Made by a program: the position numbers and the translations under genes
Source: Mesostigma viride
Lineage: Eukaryota; Streptophyta; Mesostigmatophyceae; Mesostigmatales; Mesostigmataceae
Assembly (NCBI GenBank): GCA_009746045.1
Contig: RPFO01000969.1
Span: forward strand, 1-49,803
DNA length: 49,803 nucleotides
Direction: 5' to 3'
In this document: in pieces, positions 42,047 through 49,803 of the stretch
Position numbering within the stretch: position 1 is the first letter of the stretch
Layout of the letters: each line of letters begins with the position of its first letter
The notes under the pieces: generated by a model
The model's database searches: none
Told to the model about the DNA's origin: nothing
The model's input: only the letters and a program-made list of their open reading frames with translations

Positions 42047-43343
42047 AAAAGACCTCCTCATTACAAAGAATAAAGTATAATGCTCGTTTCCATGCTGCTC
42101 CCGATGCACCAGGCGGCGGCCATGCCCTTCTTGGCGTCCCCGAGGTCGCCACCGCTCCATGCACATTCGGGTCCTATCTTTCCGCCGACCTCTCTCCGTG
42201 CTCCATTTCTGTCCACTCCACCACCCCTCCGACGCTCGACGCTCTGCGTCCCCCCTACGCGGCGCCGGTCAATCCGCCGGCCAATCCGCCGGCCAATCCG
42301 CCGGCCAACCCACCCTCTGGCAACAGTACTGGCAATGCTGGTCAAGGTAGGCACAACTATTCCTGGTCTGTCGCTTTTCTAATCCAGGATTGGCGAAATT
42401 CAACGGTTCACGTTGTAGTTCCTCAATCTGCCATGCAACTGCGACACGGCGTGTCGCCATATTGTGACACCTTTGTGCTGCTGAGTGTGTTGATTACCAC
42501 AGCCTGAAGCCTAGCCTGAAAAAGGAATTTTCGAAATTCCAGTAAATAAACAAACGCATAATGCTCTCCCTTCCTACATGGATGCGCAGGGAACCAAGGC
42601 TCTTCAGGCGCAAAAAGCACGCCTATGACTCCGACGGTGGGTTACTTGAACCCAGGAACCTTCTCGCCAATTATGGCATACTAGTATGCCAGGTGTCCTG
42701 CCTGATCTTGCATGTCTGCCTCATGCTTCCCCATGCAATGCAGGGCTGGGGCATGGTACAGACGCACTTTGTCTTGCTTTTGTGTTTATTATGTTATGAG
42801 AATGGTATCCTGCCCTATGACATATGTCCCAGCGCAAGTACGTCCTTACTTGCCACCTCAAGCCTGGATCTATATCATTTAATTATAATCCAGCTAGCTC
42901 AATCATGTCATCAATCAGCATCCTCAAGGCCATGTCGTAGCATCCCAAGGACAGCAACTACAGCAACTGCTGGCTGGGAAATTGTATTGACGGGCAAGTC
43001 TACTAGAGAGGGCGCATGGCTGGGGAAATAGAGGGGGGAGGGGCGGGGGGCCATGGAGGGGAGAGCTAGAGTGGGGCCGCACACGCATGAGCTTGATGTA
43101 AGATTCTCTCATTTCTGTTATGATGTGTGGGTCATGTGCAGGGTTTAGTTGTGTTGCCTATCTCATCCCCGTGTGAAGTAATTATTTGATATCATGCCCC
43201 TAATTCATGCACAGGATGCGGCTCGCATCCAGTCTTCGGAAGCCAAGTCCCACGGTGGCAAGGTCTCCTCGGGCAGCTTTGCCTCCCGAGCGCAGTCGGC
43301 GGCGGCAAGGAACGCCAACCAGGGCAACACGGGCAAGAAGTAG
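42047..43343 (+). CDS. SMP-domain (LEA-like) protein, multi-exon, 5' end unresolved
   Basis: Three exons fit. Exon A is open from about 42047 to 42346 and carries a PPANPPANPPANPP repeat, then GNSTGNAGQ, with donor CAAG/GTAGGC. Exon B (42590-42636) encodes NQGSSGAKSTPMTPT. Exon C (43215-43343) encodes DAARIQSSEAKSHGGKVSSG and SFASRAQSAAARNANQ, ending GNTGKK-stop. Phases agree (1, then 0). Exon C matches the SMP domain of LEA proteins (DAAxIQSxEA...GxxAxxAQSAAxxN) known from plants and fungi; these are hydrophilic proteins linked to desiccation tolerance. Only one SMP module is present. No in-frame ATG is visible in exon A, so an upstream exon or a base error is needed. The terminal module is secure; exons A and B are inferred. 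Confidence 0.7.
42271..42306 (+). repeat. 12-bp tandem repeat AATCCGCCGGCC
   Basis: Three perfect copies plus partial flanking copies inside exon A of the SMP gene. In frame it encodes NPPA repeats. Confidence 0.9.
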
Positions 43344-43976
43344 CCCACTGCCCGGGATTGCTAAAGTCTGATCTTGATTATGATGCATTTCATTGCATGC
43401 ATGCCATGTACGTGACGCAGTTTTCATGATGATGCCATGTACATATATCTTTGGTGGCAGGTAGTAGTGAAGGAGACCACCCCCAAGCCAGTGGGGTCTC
43501 CCCGTGTGACCACATTTGGCATTTAGAGTGAGGCGGTGGCCGGTGGTGGAGAGAAGGGGGAGCTCGGCAGCCAGCGCCTGCCTCCCATGGCTGCCACATC
43601 TGCAGCGAGGGGGGTCACGTGCCTCGAAGGCCTCCTTAGGCGGAGGGAGCGGAAGGTGGCTCCGGTCACGGCGGTGGTGGGGGTGCCAGGGTGGGGAGCC
43701 CTTCTTATATATATATCTATTTTATTCTTGCTTTGACATTAACTAATTAATAAGCACGTGACTGCGTCACGTGGGTGCCAATACAGAGTAAAGGAATTAA
43801 CCTTCAACCCTATATACACAGCCAGAAGGAGGGAGGGCGCCCTAGCTTCTCTCACTGCCGCAGGTGGGCAGGCCACAGAGCGCTCTCTCCACGGCATGGC
43901 TTTGACATGGCTCTGTATATAGGTTTATAGCTGGGCGTTTGCTTTGGTTTGAGTGATTTCACTCTGCTGTACAAGT
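43344..43976. other. SMP gene 3' flank and empty promoter-like region
   Basis: No supported gene. Overlapping plus-strand frames at 43516-43746 have no family features. Two CACGTG G-boxes (43755-43760 and 43768-43773) are followed by a TATATACA (about 43811). These could be the promoter of a gene displaced by the DIRS insertion at 43980. Confidence 0.4.
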
Positions 43977-43979
43977 AAT

Positions 43980-44357
43980 CGGGGTTCTCTGAACATAGTT
44001 TCTTTATAGTGATACGGAAGGGGAGCCGCTGATGCTAGGTGAAATAGAGCTGGGTGATGTGATCGTAATAAGGTTGATTAGGCTTCTAGTGTACGAGTAT
44101 TACGGAAGATATGGCCTAATTGTTGCGGCCCATACCTTGACGGTGTGCTGAGTACCTTGACGACGGATTTTTGCGTCTAGGTTCTCCTAGCAGATCTGTG
44201 ATTGCGGACGGGTTTGCAACAGGCAATATCTGAAGTAAAACTTGACGGCTAAAACTGTTTAGAGGCCGTTGCCGGATCTGGCCGTTGGTAGAGAGCCGTT
44301 GGCCTTGAAACACGATAAAAGCTTGCTCACCTAGCTCATGGCGGTCTCTTTTGTTTT
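43980..44357 (+). repeat. DIRS split direct repeat A1
   Basis: Begins CGGGGTTCTCTGAACATAG and ends GGTCTCTTTTGTTTT. Same as A2. It should contain the element promoter; no clear TATA box is visible. Confidence 0.93.
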
Positions 44358-44428
44358 AACGAAGGCGGCGACAGGGGTCAGGGGCAGCGTAGCTGACGCC
44401 CAGAATTCCTTTCTGCAAAGCGGCTGGG

Positions 44429-45487
44429 ATGCCGAAGCCCGGGCGGAAGCCAGGTTCGACAGGTGCTGGGAAGCAATTACCGAAAGCTAATCCCGAGGTG
44501 CCGACAGCTACTAAACAGACGGGAAAGGGCCGACTAGGCTGGCCGACGCAGAAGAAAAGGCTCCATCAGGAGCTCTCCACTTGCTCGGGCCTGCCTGAAG
44601 TGTGCGCTGCCTTTGAGGCGGTCCTCGGGACCGACTGGGTAACTACTGTCAGCCGGTGGTCTGCGGCCCAGCTGGAGTCCGTCGTTGGACTGCTGGTCGA
44701 CCACGTGGACGGGCCTGAAATTCTGGCAGCAGCGGACCCAAACGAAGCGCTAGTGGCAGCCCTCCAAAGCGCCCGGGACTTGGCGGACTCGGACGAAGAG
44801 GAGATGCAGCCACCACGCCGGCCCACGAAAGGGGCGAAAAAGGGGACGAAAAAAGTCGGAAGCCCAGCCCCGAGCAAGGGAAAGGCCGCGGGGGATGTGA
44901 GGGAGCAGCTCTTGGAGCTGGCGGCTATTATTGGCAAGCAGGGGCAGGCGGGCAAAGAAGAGGAGGAGGAGGAGGAGTCCGAGGAAGAGGATTTCCTGAC
45001 GAAATTGAAGGATGCGCTGGCCGGGGCAGATGGGGCTTCCAGGAAGCCGAAAAAGACCAAAGGGGTGACGCTGCCCACTCGAGCACAAGTGGTGAATTGG
45101 AGGGTGCAAGAGAGAGTGCTCCCCGAGGTGCTCGAGGATGCCAACGACAATGGAGGGGGGATAAAGAGTTGGATCATGGCTACTCGCCAAGGGGGGTGGA
45201 GGAACCAGGAAAGCAGGAAGGTGGTCATGAACATCGCCCTGGCCATGGACACACTCTTCAAGGAGTTGGGGCCGGCAGCCGGGGAGTTGGCTGGGGTAGA
45301 GTATCTCATGAGGGTGGTGGCAGCCATGCTCCTAGTGGAGAGCCAGGGGTCAGGAGGGTGGAAGGTGGCTGGCCACCTCCTTGCTCTCAAGGAAGATGCC
45401 TCCTTGGTGAGCAACCCGGCCATGAAGATGGCCCTGCAAAGCGCCACGATGATGGAGAAGCTGGGCAAGGCCCAGCAAACCAAGTAA
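44429..45487 (+). CDS. DIRS ORF1, Gag-like
   Basis: 352 aa, starting MPKPGRKPGSTGAG 71 bp after A1. It has a basic N-terminus, a helical section (residues about 45-120), a Lys-rich linker (KGAKKGTKKVG), a strongly acidic run (about residues 173-190, EEEEEEESEEEDF) and a helical C-terminal domain (about 215-345, RAQVVNWRVQERVLPEV to MMEKLGKAQQTK). There is no zinc knuckle. Assigned as the particle or nucleoprotein ORF by position, first in a DIRS element. It ends 47 bp before the ORF2 ATG, suggesting reinitiation or separate translation. Confidence 0.75.
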   Translation: MPKPGRKPGSTGAGKQLPKANPEVPTATKQTGKGRLGWPTQKKRLHQELSTCSGLPEVCAAFEAVLGTDWVTTVSRWSAAQLESVVGLLVDHVDGPEILAAADPNEALVAALQSARDLADSDEEEMQPPRRPTKGAKKGTKKVGSPAPSKGKAAGDVREQLLELAAIIGKQGQAGKEEEEEEESEEEDFLTKLKDALAGADGASRKPKKTKGVTLPTRAQVVNWRVQERVLPEVLEDANDNGGGIKSWIMATRQGGWRNQESRKVVMNIALAMDTLFKELGPAAGELAGVEYLMRVVAAMLLVESQGSGGWKVAGHLLALKEDASLVSNPAMKMALQSATMMEKLGKAQQTK

Positions 45488-45534
45488 ACACCGAAAGGGT
45501 AAACCGCTCCCCCTTCCCACTGCCTCTTCCTACA

Positions 45535-48008
45535 ATGCCTCTAAGCACTACGTGGGGGAGAGTGAGGTCAGCACGCAGACGCCAGCGTGCAACTCGCCGC
45601 CGCCGGACCTTCACTCTACAACACAAGGTGATTACGTGGTTGAATTGGCTATGGCACGGGGGGGCAGACCCTCCGCCTAAATCTGGAGGCGCGTGCTCCA
45701 GAGGAACGGCGGAGGCCCTGAAAAGGGTCAAGAAGCACTGCGAGTGGTACAGTCGCCGCGTAACCGGCGTTGCGACAGGCCCCGCAGAAGGAAGTGATCT
45801 AATCTATGGGAAATGTAATAAGTATGAACAACTTGTGGCGGAGCGGGTGAGTCTGCCGAAGCGCGAGGTGGCAGGAAAGGCGAAGCTGCTGGATTTGCTG
45901 GCGCTACGACCTAGTTGGCGAGAGGTGTACGCGAGCGAAGCCAACTGCATCAAGCCGGAGGTGGCTGCCAGTGCGAGGTATTGGAATGTACCTGCCCCCA
46001 GCCGAGGGTGCACCATGGCGGAGTGGGGCAAGTTGATGGGGAGGGCAGCGGACGTGGGGATGGTGGAGTTCCGAGAGACGCGGCCAAAGTGGGTAGACGG
46101 ATGTTTTGGGGTGGCCAAAGGAGTGGGGGAGTTAAGGCTCATTGTGAATAAGAAGTTGGGGAACGCACTGTGGGTGGACCCCCCTAAGACGGTGTTACCC
46201 CACCTGGGCATATACTCGGAGGTCTATATCAAGGGTCGGTGCTACACGGCCAAGAGCGATCTGGTCTCGTATTACTATACCATCCAAGTGCCGGAGTGGT
46301 GGTGGGATTATCAAGGGCTACCTGATGTGTGGTCCACCGATGTCGGGCTGCCGGGGCGGCGGAGGAGGGTGTGGCCAGTGCTGAAAGTGCTGGCCATGGG
46401 GCACTCCCACGCTGTAGCGCTAGGGGAAGCCATCCATGAGATGGTCCTCTATGCCACGGGCGCTTTGGATCCTAGACGGCAGGTGAACCGCCTCACAAGT
46501 GTAGGGGAGCTGACCGTGCTTCGGAATGCATGGGGTAACCCAACCGCCCTAGCCATCGAGTACAAGGAGGAGAGCACGAGGGAGATGCAAATCGACCTTG
46601 AGGACCCCCCTGCCCCTATGGTATCCATCACTATTGATGACCTGGTGGTCAGCAATGGGCGCACGTGCGAGGCGGTGAATCGCTTAATCGCGAGTGCTAT
46701 TGAAGACGGGTACGCGCCTAACAACCTTGTGCCCTCCAAGGACAAGACGATCATGGCTAGCCCGGAGGGGGAGGACGAGCTAGAAGCTCTGGGTGTTGTT
46801 CACCGGCGGGATGGGGTGTTGGAGCCGACAGCTAAGCAGCTCACCCTTGTGGTTGCGCACACTCGTGTACTCCTCGAGAGGGGACGCGCTACCGCTGAGG
46901 CGCTGGCGGCCGTCGTGGGCCGGTGGGTGTGGCTGCAGATGCTCAGCCGCACTTGCTTGTCCATATGGCAGCAGAGTTTTAAGTTCATCAACCTCAAGGG
47001 GTGGGGCCAGCGAACGCGACCTTTGTGGCAAGGTGTGCGCGATGAGCTCGAGTGTGCCATGGCGTTGGCCCCCATGCTCCGTGTGGACCGGGGGGCTGCC
47101 CTGGCTCCGGTGGTGGTGGCCTCGGATGCGTCTAGTTTTGGGCAGGGGGTTGTCTACGCTGAGATGGCCCCAGCTGAGGTGACGGAATTAGCTCGGGCCC
47201 GGGAGGTGCGGGGTTACCCAACCCTCCTCACCCCAGGTGAGGCCATGTATGCCGGGCCTAGACCCTTGACCAAGGCCGCGGAAAAAGCCATCATCCACGG
47301 GCGATGGCGCGTCGGGATCAAGAGTCGCTGGCGCGATTCGACCATGCACATCAACGAGAAGGAAGTGCGGGCCGCTGTGAAGGGGGTGGAGCGCTCGGCC
47401 CGGAACCTCGGAACATGGGGTAAGCGGGTGGTGAGGTTAGTGGACTCCACTGCCGCTTTGGGCTGCTTGGCTAAAGGGCGTTCCTCTTCTTACCGGTTAA
47501 ACAAGCAATGCCGCCGGTTGTGCGCTCTTACGTTGGTCACCGGCAGCCGCTCACAATGGGTCTGGACGCCAAGTGAGCTTCAGCCTGCGGATGGGCCTTC
47601 GCGGGGGCTTTCCATGGCTGCCTCGGTGGCCGGGTGGGTCCGCGATTTGACTCGCGAGGGTGTTCATCCCAATCCCGGGCCTCGGCTTGGCGCTAGCTAC
47701 TTGACCCTTCTTGAGGGCAAGGTGAAGCCGGCTACTTTGATGGTTTACCATCGGGGTCTTAGGTCCTTTTTCGCATGGTGGGCGAGCCGGCGGGGTCGGG
47801 TTGGCAGCTTGTTGCGCGGCTTGACGATAGAGGAATACTATTGCGAGTATGTCGCTTGGGCGCACTCACGGTGTTACAGCCGCCAGTTGTGTGTCAATGC
47901 GCTTATGGGCCTGAATTTGTACTTCCCCCGGGAGGTGCGGGATTGGGCCTTGGCACGAAGTGTTTTGGCTGGCTGGCGCACGTTGGCACCCCCTCGTGCC
48001 CCCCCCCC
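45535..48008 (+). CDS. DIRS ORF2: reverse transcriptase, RNase H, start of recombinase
   Basis: I place the start at ATG 45535 (MPLSTTWGRVRSARR); the frame is open further upstream but there it only shadows ORF1. RT motifs: LRLIVNKKLGN, then AKSDLVSYYYTIQ (motif A Asp, residue ~241), LAMGHSHAVALGEAIHEM, and ITIDDLVVSNG (catalytic DD, ~369). RNase H: VVASDASSFGQGV (~528), HINEKEVRAAVKG, RLVDSTAALG (~636) and PADGPSRG (~685), all typical of DIRS. From about residue 720 the N-terminal core-binding part of a tyrosine recombinase follows (KPATLMVYHRGLRSFFAWW; LTIEEYYCEYVAWAHSR). The formal frame runs to 48078, but homology moves to another frame at the C-run 47999-48008. Confidence 0.9.
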
Positions 48009-48611
48009 ATTCCATGGGAGGCTGCGTTTGCGCTTGCTTGTACTATGGTGCTCCAGCGGCAGCCTCGTGCGGCTATGATGGTCATCGTTATTTTCCAACA
48101 ATACCTGCGGGTATCGGAGGCGCTCAACCTGTTGGTCGGCCATGTGCGCTTGCAGCCTGATGTTCGGTTGCGGGGTTCGCAGCGGGGCGCCTTGTTGTTG
48201 ATGTCAGCTAAGACGGCTAAGGGGGAGGTGCAGTCTGTGGTGATCGAGGATGTCATGACTGAGACCCTCTTGCGGGCTTGTATGCGTGGCAAGGCGGCCT
48301 GGGAGCGGGTGTTCCCTTACGATTATGCCCAGTTCAGCCGGGTTTGGCATCAGGCCACGCAAGCTTTGGGGGTCGACACGGTGTTTACCATTCACGGGCT
48401 GCGGCATGGGGGGGCTACCTATGATTTTTTGCGGCAGCGCAGCATGGCTGATATTCAGCATCGGGGTCGCTGGCGCAGCAGCAAAACTGTCGCCCACTAT
48501 GTGGGATTGCACCGGAGCTTGGCCCTCACCCTTCCTGACGCCCTGGTTCGGGCTATCGCCGCCTGCCCCCCGCGCATTTGGCGGAGCGTCTTTTCTCTGC
48601 CTTCCTCTTAA
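48009..48611 (+). CDS. DIRS tyrosine recombinase, catalytic domain (-1 frame)
   Basis: Continues the recombinase after a ten-C run. Catalytic pattern: Arg in QQYLRVSEALNLL (~48109), a Lys-containing strand (MSAKTAKGEVQSV), HGLRHGG (HxxR, about 48394-48414), the second His in QHRGRWRSS (~48459), and Tyr in VAHYVGLHRS (~48496). The enzyme would insert the circular DNA by site-specific recombination and does not use a DDE integrase. The frame stops at 48609-48611, about 75 bp before B1. The frame break between binding and catalytic halves may be an assembly base loss or a slippery site. Confidence 0.88.
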   Translation: MPWEAAFALACTMVLQRQPRAAMMVIVIFQQYLRVSEALNLLVGHVRLQPDVRLRGSQRGALLLMSAKTAKGEVQSVVIEDVMTETLLRACMRGKAAWERVFPYDYAQFSRVWHQATQALGVDTVFTIHGLRHGGATYDFLRQRSMADIQHRGRWRSSKTVAHYVGLHRSLALTLPDALVRAIAACPPRIWRSVFSLPSS

Positions 48612-48687
48612 GTTCCCTTCATTCTTGTCTTATGCGTCCACCGGTTTTTGTTTTGCCCCTGGCTTGGGTCGCCAGGGAGGGATGTAA

Positions 48688-48822
48688 GGGTAAGGCTAGC
48701 CTTTTTGGACATAAAGTGTTCCCATGGGTAAGGATGGCCAGTTGAGGGCCACTTCCCGATGTGCTCTACTTATTGTTTTAATAAAGAGTCTGGTTACCCT
48801 GGAGTTCCACGGTTAATAGAAT
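48688..48822 (+). repeat. DIRS split direct repeat B1
   Basis: Starts GGGTAAGGCTAGCC and ends GGTTAATAGAAT. Contains AATAAA (48780-48785), probably the polyadenylation signal of the element transcript. Abuts A2 directly. Confidence 0.93.
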
Positions 48823-49200
48823 CGGGGTTCTCTGAACATAGTTTCTTTATAGTGATACGGAAGGGGAGCCGCTGATGCTAGGTGAAATAGAGCTGGGTGA
48901 TGTGATCGTAATAAGGTTGATTAGGCTTCTAGTGTACGAGTATTACGGAAGATATGGCCTAATTGTTGCGGCCCATACCTTGACGGTGTGCTGAGTACCT
49001 TGACGACGGATTTTTGCGTCTAGGTTCTCCTAGCAGATCTGTGATTGCGGACGGGTTTGCAACAGGCAATATCTGAAGTAAAACTTGACGGCTAAAACTG
49101 TTTAGAGGCCGTTGCCGGATCTGGCCGTTGGTAGAGAGCCGTTGGCCTTGAAACACGATAAAAGCTTGCTCACCTAGCTCATGGCGGTCTCTTTTGTTTT
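48823..49200 (+). repeat. DIRS split direct repeat A2
   Basis: Same 378-bp sequence as A1. A minus-strand frame of about 65-99 aa in both copies has no coding features. Confidence 0.93.
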
Positions 49201-49233
49201 CCCACCCGCCCTCCCTGTGTGTTGCCTGTTTGG

Positions 49234-49368
49234 GGGTAAGGCTAGCCTTTTTGGACATAAAGTGTTCCCATGGGTAAGGATGGCCAGTTGAGGGCCACTT
49301 CCCGATGTGCTCTACTTATTGTTTTAATAAAGAGTCTGGTTACCCTGGAGTTCCACGGTTAATAGAAT
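49234..49368 (+). repeat. DIRS split direct repeat B2
   Basis: Same 135 bp as B1, with AATAAA at 49326-49331. A 33-bp spacer separates it from A2. The element ends AATAGAAT, followed by AT-rich host sequence. Confidence 0.93.
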
Positions 49369-49803
49369 TACAAATATTTTTAATGTATATTTTTAAAATT
49401 ATAATAACTTACATCAGAGTGAAAGCACCCAATTAACGTGAATTCACACTATTTTTGGCCCGATTTCGCACGATTACAGCTAATTTCGCACAATTTCACA
49501 CGATTTCAGAAAAATTCGCACGATTTCAGCGAATTTCGCCCGATTTTGCACGATTTCGCACGATGGGTCACTTTGCAGAGTGATGCTCGTCAAAAAAGTG
49601 CGAAAAACGACAAAAAGTGTCAACTTTTCGGAACATTCGAAGTGGGCCCCGCCCATGCAGGTCCGCAACGGCGCAACCCAGCGCCGGCCTACGCAGCCGG
49701 CAGCCACATCGGCTCCCTCCCTCTGCAAGGATGGCATGCATCCGAGCAGTGCTGCGGAGGAGCACGTGACCTGGCCGTTGGCCGAGAAGCTGACCTCGCT
49801 GAA
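49369..49803. other. AT-rich flank with degenerate TTCGCACGAT repeats
   Basis: No gene. Between about 49459 and 49565 there are about nine degenerate copies of a TTCGCACGATT-like word. At 49608-49654 lies a second copy of the motif AAAAAGTGTC..CTTTTCGGAACATTCGAA also found at 39141-39187. Confidence 0.6.

Larger units (their letters stand above)
43980..49368 (+). mobile_element. DIRS/PAT-like tyrosine-recombinase retrotransposon
   Basis: Split direct repeats in order A1 (43980-44357), ORFs, B1 (48688-48822), A2 (48823-49200), B2 (49234-49368). A1 and A2 are each 378 bp and appear identical; B1 and B2 are each 135 bp and appear identical. This A1-B1A2B2 layout is the hallmark of PAT and Ngaro type elements, including kangaroo of Volvox. 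It encodes a Gag-like ORF, an RT-RNase H and a tyrosine recombinase and has no DDE integrase. Both ends and the B1/A2 junction share the trinucleotide AAT (43977-43979, 48820-48822, 49366-49368), as expected for recombination of a circular intermediate at a short core without target duplication. Confidence 0.95.

Noticed and set aside
42561-43031. 156-aa plus-strand ORF
   Set aside because: Spans the predicted intron of the SMP gene in a different frame from exon B and has no recognisable features.
45097-45534. Upstream extension of DIRS ORF2 to 45097
   Set aside because: This part lies inside ORF1 in another frame and has shadow-like composition. The ATG at 45535, just after the ORF1 stop, is the better start.
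47775-48008. N-terminal part of the 278-aa recombinase frame
   Set aside because: Here the recombinase core-binding homology is in the RT frame; this frame becomes meaningful only after the C-run at 47999-48008.

Overview
This is a eukaryotic nuclear window, almost certainly from the green lineage (streptophyte alga, bryophyte-grade plant or other green alga). It has spliceosomal-type introns, Ty1/copia LTR retrotransposons (one with a primer site resembling the complement of initiator tRNA-Met), a DIRS/PAT-like tyrosine-recombinase retrotransposon of the kind known from Volvox, AATAAA polyadenylation signals and one recognisable plant-type SMP (seed maturation protein) exon. The species cannot be fixed from the sequence. 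Most of the window is repeats and mobile elements; only about 6 kb (36.9-43.3 kb) looks like ordinary host DNA.

Layout. 1-1287: GA-rich microsatellite interrupted by a (GCGTAA)n block. 1318-2100: about 2.3 copies of a ~366-bp tandem repeat. 2215-2962: small fold-back element. 3863-23696: a giant fold-back element. Its unique outer arms (~1.2 kb each) carry mirrored, outward-transcribed small ORFs behind TATA boxes. Inside these lie mirrored 30-bp minisatellites, then a ~71-bp satellite whose orientation flips at about 13181. A 4.5-kb non-autonomous copia element (copia-1, 4699-9223) sits in the left arm only, with TSD GCATT; the right arm preserves the empty site. 24793-25345: ~230-bp tandem repeats with a GC-palindromic core. 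25492-36881: a DDE-transposase-like, intron-containing gene split by an 8-kb LTR retrotransposon (copia-2, 27909-35941, TSD GGCGG). 37-41 kb: poorly recognisable hypothetical ORFs and short repeats. 42.0-43.3 kb: a multi-exon SMP-domain (LEA-like) gene with ABRE-type motifs upstream. 43980-49368: a DIRS/PAT-like element with split direct repeats in the order A1-ORFs-B1-A2-B2.

How it fits together. The element histories are nested and recent. The copia-2 LTRs differ at only a few sites over ~696 bp. The copia-1 LTRs differ by two small indels. The DIRS repeats look identical. Despite this youth, reading frames in copia-2, the DIRS recombinase and a nearby host-like ORF are broken by shifts of one direction (-1), which suggests single-base deletions in the assembly or programmed frameshifting. 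The most unusual items are the giant fold-back element with mirrored ORFs and an asymmetric satellite core, and copia-2, whose pol appears to be ordered integrase - retropepsin - reverse transcriptase - RNase H with a non-copia-looking gag and protease.
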